Below, in pieces: positions 8,960 through 17,650 of a DNA stretch of 64,000 bases. Position 1 is the stretch's first letter, and each line of letters opens with the position of its first letter. The position numbers were made by a program, and so were the translations under genes. The notes beneath the pieces were generated by a model. It was not told the DNA's origin. It did no database searches and saw only the letters and a program-made list of their open reading frames with translations. The DNA is from Phocaeicola barnesiae DSM 18169 = JCM 13652 (GTDB lineage: Bacteria; Bacteroidota; Bacteroidia; Bacteroidales; Bacteroidaceae): assembly GCF_000374585.1 (NCBI RefSeq), contig NZ_KB894643.1:212773-276772 (forward strand), written 5' to 3'.

Positions 8960-9613
8960 ATGAACAACGTGACCGATATTACCATCTTGATTGCAGTCAT
9001 TGCATTGGCCTTATGGCCCATTACCCTGTTTGCACTACGGATTATCCATGAACGGAAGAAGAAACTGGAACACATCGAACGGATGAGCCGCAACGAACTG
9101 GATGACATCTCCACCCAGGACCTGGTCATCAGCACCCTGAAGAAAATAGGTTGCCAGCCTTCCATCAATCAGGAAGGGAACGTCACCTTCAAGTATCAGG
9201 GAGACGATTTCTACATCGCCGCCGAAGAGGACAGCCGCTTCATCATGATCTGGAACCCGTGGTGGGGCTCCATCTCGGCCGACAACGAAGCCTTCCCGTA
9301 TCTGAAGGAATTCATCAACCTGGTGAACGTGAACTCGCTGGTCACTACCGTGTACATGGCCGATGAGGACGAGAAGACCGTCGGTATCCATTCCCGTTGC
9401 CATACCTATTTCTCACCCAACGAAGGCGAACTGGAGGAACACCTGAAACTATTGCTCGATTCCTTCTTCGACACCCACAATGCCATCAAGGAAAACATGA
9501 ACCAGCTCGGTTCGGCCGCCGCCGAAGCGGAAGAGAAGAAAGACCGGGTGAAAGTGAAGGGATTCGCGGCGTACAAGGAAAATACCACACCGCTAGAATC
9601 GCAAAAGGAATAA
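8960..9613 (+). CDS. Membrane-anchored protein of unknown function
   Basis: 217 residues from the ATG at 8960 (MNNVTDITIL); an in-frame ATG at 8888 would add 24 residues of unlikely composition. One N-terminal membrane segment (ITILIAVIALALWPITLFAL) is followed by a charged linker and a soluble domain of about 130 residues (DLVISTLKKIGCQPS through DSFFDTHNAIKENM). The size and strand-helix pattern of that domain recall YbjN-like folds, but I cannot confirm it. The lysine- and glutamate-rich tail is probably disordered. Not recognised as a named family. Confidence 0.75.
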   Translation: MNNVTDITILIAVIALALWPITLFALRIIHERKKKLEHIERMSRNELDDISTQDLVISTLKKIGCQPSINQEGNVTFKYQGDDFYIAAEEDSRFIMIWNPWWGSISADNEAFPYLKEFINLVNVNSLVTTVYMADEDEKTVGIHSRCHTYFSPNEGELEEHLKLLLDSFFDTHNAIKENMNQLGSAAAEAEEKKDRVKVKGFAAYKENTTPLESQKE

Positions 9614-9648
9614 AAATCAGCTAATCAACTCATTGTACATCCGTTATT

Positions 9649-9731
9649 ACAAACGGACGTCTTACCTAAAACGAACTCGTATTTACATCAAAACGTCCGT
9701 TTGTATTGACTTGAACAAACGGACGTTTTTT
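9649..9731. repeat. AACGTCCGTTTGT repeat array, locus A, ending in a hairpin
   Basis: ACAAACGGACGT (9649-9660), a degenerate unit AAAACGAACTCGT, then AAAACGTCCGTTTGT (9690-9704). The last copy pairs perfectly over 15 bases with ACAAACGGACGTTTT (9715-9729) and a T run follows. The same motif recurs at 30930-31039 and 54791-54876. The final hairpin could end transcription of the upstream plus-strand gene and of the convergent ATPase gene. Confidence 0.85.
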
Positions 9732-9747
9732 ACATGGGTATATCCAA

Positions 9748-11313
9748 TCATGCCGTCCGCCACTCCGATATCGTACCCGTCTCGGAAGAGAACACCGCAC
9801 CTATCTTATAGAGCTTACGTCTGTCGGACGCGTATTCAAGGGCATAACCCTTCTCCTCAATCTGACGGAGTGCCTCCTCCGCGCTTCCGTCGAGCTTGAA
9901 CTCGAAGATGTACACATATTCCGGAGTCTCCACGATGCAGTCCACCCGCCCGCGGCTCTGGACCTTCTCCGCATACACCGCATACACACTGATGAGGCGC
10001 ATAATCAGGTAGAACGTGTAGTGGAAATAGCGTTCACGTTCACGCTCGTTCTCCTTGCGGCGCATCGTGTACGGGATGCTGGCCAGGAAAGAGGTAAGGC
10101 CTGCGCGGAAGTCATCAAGCCGACCCTCCTCCAGCTGGAAGGCGGCATCCTTCGTCCAGGAATCCACGCTCTCACTCCCCTTGAAATACTTGGTGGCAAC
10201 CAGTGAAAGGAAACCGTCCTTCACCTCATTGTTCGGATAGTCAAGCAGGAACAGGTTACGGCGCAGATCAAAATCCTTTATTGTCAGATAACCGCTCTGA
10301 TAGATCATCGGCAGAGGCTGCTCCACATCGGCCTTGTAGTCGATGAACTCCTTGGGAGCATAATACTTGCCCGTTATCTCGTCCATATTCTCGTCAGTAT
10401 GCGAAAGTAGACGGATCAGATAAGTCGGCGTACCGCTCTTGAACCAGTAGTCACTGATTCGTTGCGCGTCAAAGGCATTCAGAAGGCTGAACGGGTTATA
10501 GACATCGGTCATGAAATCGCTGAAATGATAGCCGTCATACTGGGCCTTAAGCATCGCACGCATCTCGTCGTAAGAGCACCGGTATACTTTGGACATCGAC
10601 TCTATCGGATCACGGAAAGTAGCGTCAAGCTCCTCCTGGGAGATGCCGCAGAGTGTCTCGTACTTGCCGTGCATACTGATATCCTTAGGCTGGTTGAAAC
10701 CGCTGAACACGCTCACCTGAGAGAACTTGGTCACACCCGTCAGGAACACGAACTGAAGATGCTCGTCGGCACTCTTGAACACCGAATAGAAACCCTTGAG
10801 GATATTCCGGTGCTCCTCTTCCAGGTTCTTGTTCACGTCAAGCACATCCAATATCGGCTTGTCATATTCGTCGACAAGAACTACGGCGCGACGGCCGCTC
10901 TGTTCATGAGCCGCTCGAAGCACCTTGACAAAGCGGTTCCCGATGTCCGAACCGATTTCACCTGAATCCAGTGAATATATTTTTTCCCAATCGGAAACAT
11001 AACTTCTTATGCGGTTTTCCAGCATCCCCTGTCTGGTATAATCAGAACCGTTGAAATCCATGTGGAATACTGGATAGACCTTCCACTCCTTCTCCAAGGC
11101 CTCTATCTTCAACCCCTTGAAAAGCTCTTTACGGCCCAGGAAATAGTTCTTCAACGTGGACACAAGAAGGCTCTTGCCGAAACGGCGCGGACGGCTCAGG
11201 AAATAGATTGCCCCCTCCTTTGCCAGGGAGTACACCATGTCCGTCTTGTCGACATACACGTAACCGTCCTCTATCAGCCGGTCGAAACTCTGGATTCCTA
11301 TCGGATACTTCAT
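9748..11313 (-). CDS. AAA-ATPase-like / PD-(D/E)XK nuclease-fold protein (PF09820-PF08011 type)
   Basis: 521 residues from the ATG at 11313 (MKYPIGIQSF, the usual family start; an ATG four codons upstream is possible). The N-terminal AAA-ATPase-like domain has the family Walker A variant RPRRFGKSLL and a Walker B-like VLVDEYDKPI. The C-terminal nuclease-fold domain carries VDCIVETPEYVYIFEFKLDG, with the D...E-K pattern of PD-(D/E)XK enzymes. Such proteins occur in many copies in Bacteroides genomes; their role is unknown, and mobile-element or defence links are only inferred. A promoter lies just upstream and a repeat array just downstream. Confidence 0.88.
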   Translation of the reverse strand: MKYPIGIQSFDRLIEDGYVYVDKTDMVYSLAKEGAIYFLSRPRRFGKSLLVSTLKNYFLGRKELFKGLKIEALEKEWKVYPVFHMDFNGSDYTRQGMLENRIRSYVSDWEKIYSLDSGEIGSDIGNRFVKVLRAAHEQSGRRAVVLVDEYDKPILDVLDVNKNLEEEHRNILKGFYSVFKSADEHLQFVFLTGVTKFSQVSVFSGFNQPKDISMHGKYETLCGISQEELDATFRDPIESMSKVYRCSYDEMRAMLKAQYDGYHFSDFMTDVYNPFSLLNAFDAQRISDYWFKSGTPTYLIRLLSHTDENMDEITGKYYAPKEFIDYKADVEQPLPMIYQSGYLTIKDFDLRRNLFLLDYPNNEVKDGFLSLVATKYFKGSESVDSWTKDAAFQLEEGRLDDFRAGLTSFLASIPYTMRRKENERERERYFHYTFYLIMRLISVYAVYAEKVQSRGRVDCIVETPEYVYIFEFKLDGSAEEALRQIEEKGYALEYASDRRKLYKIGAVFSSETGTISEWRTA

Positions 11314-11341
11314 ATAGAAAATCATTATAGACTATCACCAC

Positions 11342-11373
11342 CAAAGATACGAAATGGCGACAGTATAGACAAA
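11342..11373 (-). promoter_or_regulatory. Promoter of the AAA-ATPase-like gene
   Basis: Minus-strand TATCTTTG at 11342-11349 with TTTG at 11370-11373, 20 bases apart. Confidence 0.7.
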
Positions 11374-11422
11374 TGAAAAACGGATTTTTCTCTTCCAACG
11401 GGACAGTCAGGACATCCAGCGG

Positions 11423-11457
11423 AAAAAGGCCACTTCACCCTTTCAGTAAAGTAGCCT
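11423..11457 (-). terminator. Terminator after queH
   Basis: On the minus strand AGGCTACTTT pairs imperfectly with AAGTGGCCT and runs into TTTTT. It lies about 40 bases beyond the queH stop. Confidence 0.6.
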
Positions 11458-11497
11458 CCCTAAAAACGGTTCTCCGATTCTAAAACAGCATGGCTGC

Positions 11498-12079
11498 TTA
11501 TTCTTTCCGCATACTGAACTCGCAACCGCAATACTGCTGGTTATAGAAATCATATTCCTTGATGATGGCGATGCGGCGTTCGCTCAAGCCGCCTTTCCGC
11601 CAGTTCTGGTCCCACCAGGTCACATCGGGGAAAGCCTCGACGGCGAAACGTCCGGCCTCGTTGATCTGGTCCAGACTCTTCCAGCGTGAAGAAGCCAGGG
11701 TCGTGGTGATGACCGTAAAGCCGTGTTCGTGGGCATAACGGGCGGTATCGCGCAGACGGAGTTTGAAACATTTCAGGCAACGCCCTCCCCGTTCGGGTTC
11801 CTGCTCCAGTCCCTGCACCGCACATCGCCACGCTTCGTGGTCGTAATCGGCATCCACGATGTCCAGCCCCAACGAGGTGGCATAACGCGTACACTCGTCC
11901 TTACGGATCAGGTACTCTTCCAGCGGATAAATGTTCGGGTTGCAATAATAGATGGTGGGACGGATGCCGTGCTGCATCAGACATTCGATGATGGCCGACG
12001 AACAGGGGGCACAACAGGTATGCAGCAGCACCTTATCGGCACCGCCCGGCACTTCCAGTTCAAACTTCTTCTTTTTCAT
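11498..12079 (-). CDS. queH: Epoxyqueuosine reductase QueH
   Basis: Reduces epoxyqueuosine to queuosine in tRNA anticodons, the last step of queuosine synthesis. 193 residues from the ATG at 12079, which shares one base with the stop of the upstream regulator (TGATG). The four cysteines expected to hold the Fe-S cluster and active site are visible: HTCCAPCSS near the N-terminus, RCLKCFKLRL in the middle, and a CGC pair (QQYCGCEF) near the end. It is the last gene of the operon, an unusual partner for a sulfur-transfer enzyme; the link may be sulfur or redox metabolism, or only translational coupling. Confidence 0.9.
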   Translation of the reverse strand: MKKKKFELEVPGGADKVLLHTCCAPCSSAIIECLMQHGIRPTIYYCNPNIYPLEEYLIRKDECTRYATSLGLDIVDADYDHEAWRCAVQGLEQEPERGGRCLKCFKLRLRDTARYAHEHGFTVITTTLASSRWKSLDQINEAGRFAVEAFPDVTWWDQNWRKGGLSERRIAIIKEYDFYNQQYCGCEFSMRKE

Positions 12080-12450
12080 CACGCTTCCTCTCCTTCGCTG
12101 AACAAAGGTACCAGCAAATCCGGTACACGCACGCCTTTCCGCTTGATGTCTTCCAGGCAATTCCGACCCTTTTCGCTGAGTACAAAATACATCTGCCGCT
12201 TGTCCTGTTCGCCCAGGCTACGGATAACCAGTTCCTTCGCCTCGATGGAACGGAGCACCTTCGAGGCATGCGAAGGAGTCATCCCCGTCCGTTCGACGAT
12301 GACGCTGGCCGTCACCGTCTCCTGTCCGATGCTGCACAACGCCATCGCCTCGTTCAGTGTCACCTGGTAATTGGCTATCAGGTCGGCTTCCAAATCAGAG
12401 AGAGCCTTGAACAGCTCTCTCATCCTGCATATACATTGAATTTTTTCCAT
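12079..12450 (-). CDS. MarR-like transcriptional regulator
   Basis: 123 residues from the ATG at 12450, two bases after the stop of the reductase gene (a TTG two codons earlier is less likely). It has a winged-helix HTH of MarR type: SVIVERTGMTPSHASKVLRS is the recognition region and KRQMYFVLSEKGR the wing. The N-terminal helix carries two cysteines (IQCICRM) that could sense thiols or reactive sulfur. Its place between the CoA-disulfide reductase fusion and QueH suggests self-control of the operon, perhaps through the palindrome at 14930-14988. Confidence 0.85.
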   Translation of the reverse strand: MEKIQCICRMRELFKALSDLEADLIANYQVTLNEAMALCSIGQETVTASVIVERTGMTPSHASKVLRSIEAKELVIRSLGEQDKRQMYFVLSEKGRNCLEDIKRKGVRVPDLLVPLFSEGEEA

Positions 12451-12452
12451 AA

Positions 12453-14903
12453 TCAAATAAAGAGATTCACGTTGGCCTCTTCGGCACGGCTCATGTAGGT
12501 GGCTACACCGCCTACGGTGACTTCATCCAGCAACTCTTCTTTCTTGATGCCCATGACGTCCATCGACATCTGACAGGCGATGAATTCCACACCGTTGTCC
12601 AGGGCTTGCTGACGCAAGGATTCCAACGAATCCACGCCTTTGCGTTTCATGAGGTAACGCATCATCTTGCTGCCGATGCCGCCCATGTTCATTTTCGAGA
12701 GCTTCAGCTTCAACGAGCTGGAAGGAAGCATCTTGCCGAACATCCAACCGAAGAAGTCCTTCTCCACCTTCGGCTTCTGTACCTTCTTGATGGCGTTCAG
12801 TCCCCAGAACGTGAAAAAGACAGTCACCTTCTGTCCGGTAGCCGCCGCGCCGTTTGCCAGCACAAAAGTAGCCAAAGTTTTGTCAAGGTCATCACTGAAA
12901 AGGATGAAAGTTTTTCCTTTCTCTACGGGAGCCTGCTGATGGGCCGCTACCGAACAGGCGGTAGCCTTCTCTATTTCAACCCGATAGACTCCGTTTTCCG
13001 AACGGCTTCCTATCCAGCGGTGTCCGGTTGTCCGGCACCAGGCTTCCGCGTCGCGGGGGAATCCGGCATCGGTCGCCCGGATTTCCAGGTGCTCGCCGGC
13101 CTGTAGTTCCTCCATGCTCTTCTTCAGCTTCAGGATAGGACCCGGACACTGGATTCCGCAAGCGTCCACCTTCACTACCCGGGCAGCCACCGGCTCTTCG
13201 CAGGTACAGGTTTCTTTTCGGGGAACAGGCGCGCACGACCAGCCCGAAGAAACAACCGGCTTGACGGCCGACAGATACGTCTTCAGTCCGCCGATGAGGT
13301 TGCGTACATCGGCATATCCGTTCGCTTTCAGGATGTTCGAAGCCAGATAGCCCCTCAATCCTACTCCACAGAACAGGAAGACCGGCTTGTCCTTCGGAAT
13401 CTCGCTCATGCGTTCACGCATATCGTCCAGCGGAATATTGACCGCTCCTTCGAGGCTACCCAGGGCAAACTCATCCGGCGTACGGACATCCACCAGAGTC
13501 ACTTCCGACAAATCCGCCTCCCGGAGTTCCCGCCAATAGAGCGGAGTCATCTTGCCGCTCAGGATATTACCGGCTACATATCCGGTAATGGCTACCGGGT
13601 CCTTGGCCGAAGCGAACGGAGGCGCGTATGCATGCTCCAGCTCCATCAAATCGTATACGGAATCTCCCCGCTTGATGGTCAGGGCGTATTCGTCGATACG
13701 CTTGTCTATCCCCTTGTACCCCACAATCTGGGCTCCGTAGAGCTTGCCGTCCTTGGGCGAGAAAGTAATCTTGATGTCCATCTGTAAGGCACCGGGATAA
13801 TATCCGGCATGCGAACCGGCATGAATCGTCGCCGAGAGGTATGGGATTTCCATCTGTTTCAAGCGCTTGGCGGGGAGTCCCGTAGCGGCTACCGTCAAAT
13901 CGAAGACCTTGGCGATGGATGTGCCGATGGCTCCTTCGTACCTCACCTTGTTCCCGAAGACCAGGTTATCGGCCACGATGCGTCCCTGCCGGTTGGCCGG
14001 ACCGGCCAGATAATTCAGCCACGGTTTGCCCGTCAACGGATGCGGATATTCGATGGCATCGCCTACGGCGTAGATGGAGGCGTCGGAAGTCTGAAGGTAT
14101 TCGTTCACCTTGATTCCCCGCATCTCGCCCAACTCGATTCCGGCTTCTACGGCCAGTTTCGTTTCCGGACGCACGCCGATGGAAAGAATCACCAGGTCCG
14201 CTTCCAGACGGATACCGGACTGGAACTTCACGGTCACCCCTTCTGCCGACGGTTCAAAAGCCTCCACACCCTGCTTCAGGTAGAGTTTTACCCCCTTCTG
14301 CAACAGGTGTTCGTGCACCAGCGCCGCCATGGAGAAATCAATCGGCCCCATCACCTGGTCGGCCATTTCTACCACCGCCACCTCGGCTCCGGCATGATGC
14401 AGGTTCTCGGCCATCTCCAGACCGATGAAACCGCCTCCTACGATGACGGCCCGACGTACGGTATGGCTGTTCAGGTATTGCTTGATACGGTCTGTATCGT
14501 AGACGTTGCGCAGGGTAAAGATAGCCGGGAGGTCGATACCGGGCAAGGGAGGACGCACCGGCGAAGCTCCCGGAGAGAGCAACAGCTTGTCGTAAGACTC
14601 ACGGTACTCTTTCCCGTCGGCGGTACGGACACTCACTTCCTTCTTCGCACGGTCGATGGCTATCACTTCCGAACGGGTACGCACATCGATGTTGAACCGA
14701 CGGCCGAACACCTCCGGCGTCTGTACGAACAACCGCTCACGGTCTTCTATCACACCGCCTATATAATAAGGTAGGCCACAATTGGCATACGAAATGTATT
14801 CTCCCCGCTCAAAAAGAACGATGCTTGCTTCTTCTGTATTTCTACGGATACGGGCAGCAGCCGTTGCACCTCCGGCTACTCCACCTATTACGACATATTT
14901 CAT
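12453..14903 (-). CDS. CoA-disulfide reductase fused to rhodanese, TusA and DsrE-like domains
   Basis: An 816-residue four-domain cytoplasmic enzyme; start ATG at 14903, with a GTG one codon upstream rejected. Domain 1 (about 1-450) is a pyridine nucleotide-disulfide oxidoreductase: an FAD motif at the N-terminus (VVIGGVAGGATAAARI), the single redox cysteine in SYANCGLPYYIGG, and NAD-binding VIVGGGFIGLEMAE. Domain 2 (about 460-550) is a rhodanese with active site FCGVGLRG. Domain 3 is TusA-like (CGIQCPGPILKLKK). Domain 4 is DsrE-like, with a conserved-type cysteine in EFIACQMSMDVMG. The set fits persulfide reduction and sulfur relay among the domains. Confidence 0.93.
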   Translation of the reverse strand: MKYVVIGGVAGGATAAARIRRNTEEASIVLFERGEYISYANCGLPYYIGGVIEDRERLFVQTPEVFGRRFNIDVRTRSEVIAIDRAKKEVSVRTADGKEYRESYDKLLLSPGASPVRPPLPGIDLPAIFTLRNVYDTDRIKQYLNSHTVRRAVIVGGGFIGLEMAENLHHAGAEVAVVEMADQVMGPIDFSMAALVHEHLLQKGVKLYLKQGVEAFEPSAEGVTVKFQSGIRLEADLVILSIGVRPETKLAVEAGIELGEMRGIKVNEYLQTSDASIYAVGDAIEYPHPLTGKPWLNYLAGPANRQGRIVADNLVFGNKVRYEGAIGTSIAKVFDLTVAATGLPAKRLKQMEIPYLSATIHAGSHAGYYPGALQMDIKITFSPKDGKLYGAQIVGYKGIDKRIDEYALTIKRGDSVYDLMELEHAYAPPFASAKDPVAITGYVAGNILSGKMTPLYWRELREADLSEVTLVDVRTPDEFALGSLEGAVNIPLDDMRERMSEIPKDKPVFLFCGVGLRGYLASNILKANGYADVRNLIGGLKTYLSAVKPVVSSGWSCAPVPRKETCTCEEPVAARVVKVDACGIQCPGPILKLKKSMEELQAGEHLEIRATDAGFPRDAEAWCRTTGHRWIGSRSENGVYRVEIEKATACSVAAHQQAPVEKGKTFILFSDDLDKTLATFVLANGAAATGQKVTVFFTFWGLNAIKKVQKPKVEKDFFGWMFGKMLPSSSLKLKLSKMNMGGIGSKMMRYLMKRKGVDSLESLRQQALDNGVEFIACQMSMDVMGIKKEELLDEVTVGGVATYMSRAEEANVNLFI

Positions 14904-14929
14904 CACACTAAAGTTGTTTTAAATTATTT

Positions 14930-14988
14930 CTACTGGAAAATTTTTACAAAGGAATTATTTTATTTCCTTATAACAAAATTTCCAGTGG
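14930..14988. promoter_or_regulatory. Nested palindrome upstream of the sulfur operon (candidate operator)
   Basis: CTACTGGAAAATTTT (14930-14944) is mirrored by AAAATTTCCAGTGG (14975-14988), and inside it AAGGAA is mirrored by TTCCTT. It starts 26 bases upstream of the reductase start codon, a good place for an operator of the MarR-like protein in the same operon. No clear -7 box was found. Confidence 0.45.
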
Positions 14989-15038
14989 AAAATTTCTTCC
15001 CTTTAGTGCTTTTTAAGGAATTGGCCGCTCTTTTGCCC

Positions 15039-17315
15039 TCAGGCGGTCACGGCCGTACCGGCATCGAACAGGCGTTTCAGGTTTCCGGCCTCGCCTACCA
15101 CCCAAAGCACATCGTCCTTCAGCAACGATGCCTGTACATCCGGCGTATGCAGGTTGCCGTCATGACCGGACTCCACGCCCACTACCAGGCAATGGTACAC
15201 ATTCCGGATGCCGCAATCGATGATTGATCGGCCGACAAACGGAGAATCTGCCGTCAAGGCGAATTGTTTCAGATACATTTCCCGCTTCTCGAAATCCTCT
15301 TCCTCGCGTCCGTCGGAAACCTTATCTGCCTGGGCCGCGAATTCAGCCAGTTGCTCGTCGGTACCGATTACCTGCAAGGTATCTCCCGGATAAATCCGGT
15401 TGTCACCACCCGGAATATTGATGCGGTGGGCTCCGCGGATAATGGAGGCCACGTAGACTCCGTATTTCCGGCTGAAATCCAGTTCGCGCAAGGTACAACC
15501 GGACCACAACGATTCGGCGGCTACCACCAAATCCGACAAGTGCAAGTCACGGTCGAGCAGGTTGCCGGCATATTCCGGCTGCTTTTCGCCCAGATATTCC
15601 TTGTGCATGTCCTTCGAACGCAGATTCTGCACGAAGGTACGTTCCAGCGCAATGGATTGCTTCTTCAGGAAACGGGAGAATATCATGAAGATAATCAGCA
15701 ACAAGGCGATACCGACTCCCAGAGCGGCCGAGGCACGGAACAGGTAATTGATGAGGTACATGATGAACATGCTCGCTATCACGACACGGAGCAGAATCAG
15801 CGAGATGAGCGGGGCGTGGTTGAAACGGCTGTCCGCCCACAACGCCTTGAACTCGATGGAGCGGTTCTTCTTCATAATCAGCGCGCGCAGGAACGGGGCA
15901 AGCAGCAGGGTAGTCATCACCGCACCGATGATCCGTCCCCACAGATCTCCCATGGCCGCCTTCAGCAACGGAAGGATGAAATGCAGGGAAAAGGCGGTCA
16001 CCGCAATGGAAAGCACCACATAGATTACAATGATACGGACAATGGCCACCAGCAGCTTCCGCCAATAGTTGGTTACGTTGGCGTTCTGCGCGCCGGAAGA
16101 GGAAGTATAGCGGGTTATCAGATTCTTCCAGCGAACCGGAAGAAGCCGGTCCACCAGCTGATAGGCCGGTCCCGACAGACGAATCATATAAGGTGTCAGG
16201 AACGTCGTGATGACGGATACGGCCACCACAACGGGATAAAGGAAGTCGCTGGTCACCTTCAGGCTGACTCCCAACGAGGCGATGATGAAAGCGAACTCAC
16301 CGATTTGGGTCAGACTGAACCCGCATTGCATGGCAATCTTCAGCGGCTGACCGGAAAGCAGCACACCTCCGGTTCCCAGAATGGTCTGTCCCAGCAGGAT
16401 GGCTATCACAATGGCCACAATAGGCCCCCAATACTTGACAATCATGGCCGGGTCTACCATCATACCGACCGATACGAAGAAGATGGCTCCGAACAGGTCC
16501 TTCACCGGATTCACCAGTTTCTCGATACGCTCCGAATCGATGGTTTCCGAAAGAATGGACCCCATAATGAACGCGCCGAAAGCCGGCGAGAAACCTACCT
16601 GGGCCGCCAGCACCACCATCCCGAAACAGAAGGCCAACGAAACGATGAGCAATGTCTCGTCACTCATCATCTTCCGCACCCGTTTCAGGAACAGCGGAAT
16701 GAGGTAAATGCCTACCACAAACCACAATACCAGGAAGAATATCAGCTTCAGGATGCTGGAAATCATCTCTTCGCTCTCGAAATTCTGGCTCACCGCTATG
16801 GTAGACAGCATCACCATCAGGACAATGGCCAGAATATCCTCCAGTATCAGAATACTGAGGACAAGCCCCGCAAAGCGTTGCTGCCGGAGCCCCATGTCAT
16901 CGAAGGCCTTGTAGATGATGGTAGTGGAAGACATGGCCAGCATACCGCCCAGGTAGAGACAGTCCATCTGTTTCCACCCGAAACACCAGCCCACGAAAAC
17001 GCCCACCACAATCATGCTGAGAATGATGGCACAGGCCGAAATCACCGCCGACCCGCCTACCTTCATCAGTTTCTTGAAGCTGAATTCCAACCCCAAGGCA
17101 AACAACAGGAAGATGACACCGATGTCCGACCAGGTCTGGATATTGGAGGTATCGGTGACCGACGGAGTAATCTCAAAATGAGGGCTGGCCATGAAACCGG
17201 CAACGATATACCCCAACACCAACGGTTGCTTCAGTTTCTTGAAGATGAGTGTCATAACACCGGCACAAATCAGAATCAGTGCCAAATCACTGATAAGCGG
17301 AGCTAAATGTGACAT
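15039..17315 (-). CDS. Kef-type monovalent cation:proton antiporter (CPA2) with two RCK-C domains
   Basis: An inner-membrane antiporter of 758 residues from the ATG at 17315 (MSHLAPLISDLALIL); the frame opens 13 codons earlier. About twelve membrane segments of the Na+/H+ exchanger fold cover residues 1-400, with family stretches such as FLLFALGLEFSFKKL and SPAFGAFIMGSILSE. A second hydrophobic region follows (about 425-550), which is more than in E. coli KefB/C. The C-terminus has two RCK-C (TrkA-C) regulatory domains (YPGDTLQVIGTDEQL and LLKDDVLWVVGEAGN). No Rossmann RCK-N domain is visible, so gating is probably not by NAD. The ion cannot be told from sequence. Confidence 0.88.
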   Translation of the reverse strand: MSHLAPLISDLALILICAGVMTLIFKKLKQPLVLGYIVAGFMASPHFEITPSVTDTSNIQTWSDIGVIFLLFALGLEFSFKKLMKVGGSAVISACAIILSMIVVGVFVGWCFGWKQMDCLYLGGMLAMSSTTIIYKAFDDMGLRQQRFAGLVLSILILEDILAIVLMVMLSTIAVSQNFESEEMISSILKLIFFLVLWFVVGIYLIPLFLKRVRKMMSDETLLIVSLAFCFGMVVLAAQVGFSPAFGAFIMGSILSETIDSERIEKLVNPVKDLFGAIFFVSVGMMVDPAMIVKYWGPIVAIVIAILLGQTILGTGGVLLSGQPLKIAMQCGFSLTQIGEFAFIIASLGVSLKVTSDFLYPVVVAVSVITTFLTPYMIRLSGPAYQLVDRLLPVRWKNLITRYTSSSGAQNANVTNYWRKLLVAIVRIIVIYVVLSIAVTAFSLHFILPLLKAAMGDLWGRIIGAVMTTLLLAPFLRALIMKKNRSIEFKALWADSRFNHAPLISLILLRVVIASMFIMYLINYLFRASAALGVGIALLLIIFMIFSRFLKKQSIALERTFVQNLRSKDMHKEYLGEKQPEYAGNLLDRDLHLSDLVVAAESLWSGCTLRELDFSRKYGVYVASIIRGAHRINIPGGDNRIYPGDTLQVIGTDEQLAEFAAQADKVSDGREEEDFEKREMYLKQFALTADSPFVGRSIIDCGIRNVYHCLVVGVESGHDGNLHTPDVQASLLKDDVLWVVGEAGNLKRLFDAGTAVTA

Positions 17316-17483
17316 TTTTCCTTGTGTTTGAATTACCGTGCAAAAGTAAAACAATAATATAACATGTGCGACGGATTATCAGAAAAAAGGTACACCAATC
17401 TTTTCGCTGATACAAGGAATAAGAGAACCGGTCGGCAAATCTGATAATTGTAAGTATTGTAATATGTTCGAAAAAACCCGTAG

Positions 17484-17504
17484 GGACGCACGGCCCGTGC
17501 GTCC
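17484..17504. repeat. G+C-rich palindrome, REP-like, copy 1
   Basis: GGACGCACGG facing CCGTGCGTCC, preceded by GTAGG. Same core as the copy at 31064-31084. Confidence 0.75.
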
Positions 17505-17591
17505 GGAATACCGTTTGACATATCCACGAACTTTAAGACTACCCCAACGAATCGGAATATTCAATGTATCTTCATCGGTCGAAGAAGAAAA

Positions 17592-17612
17592 GGGCGCACG
17601 TCCTGTGCGCCC
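17592..17612. repeat. G+C-rich palindrome, REP-like, copy 2
   Basis: GGGCGCAC facing GTGCGCCC around a five-base loop, followed by CCTGTA. Related in form to copy 1, with a different stem. Confidence 0.65.
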
Positions 17613-17650
17613 CTGTATGGCTTGCCCGTCATGCACCCACGACGAACCGT

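Larger units (their letters stand above)
17316..17650. other. Intergenic region with a promoter box and two G+C-rich palindromes
   Basis: 335 bases without a credible gene. It holds a minus-strand -7 box TACTTTTG at 17341-17348 for the antiporter gene, and two hairpins (17484-17504 and 17592-17612) described as repeats. Short frames in it are crossed by the palindromes and show no family features. Confidence 0.6.

Noticed and set aside
9748-11313. Restriction or defence system built around the AAA-ATPase/nuclease protein
   Set aside because: There is no partner gene: it is a single gene with its own promoter, and the neighbours are unrelated.
15264-17306. 680-codon open frame on the plus strand
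   Set aside because: It is the antisense shadow of the antiporter gene; its translation is polar and repetitive with no domain, while the minus-strand frame has clear family motifs.
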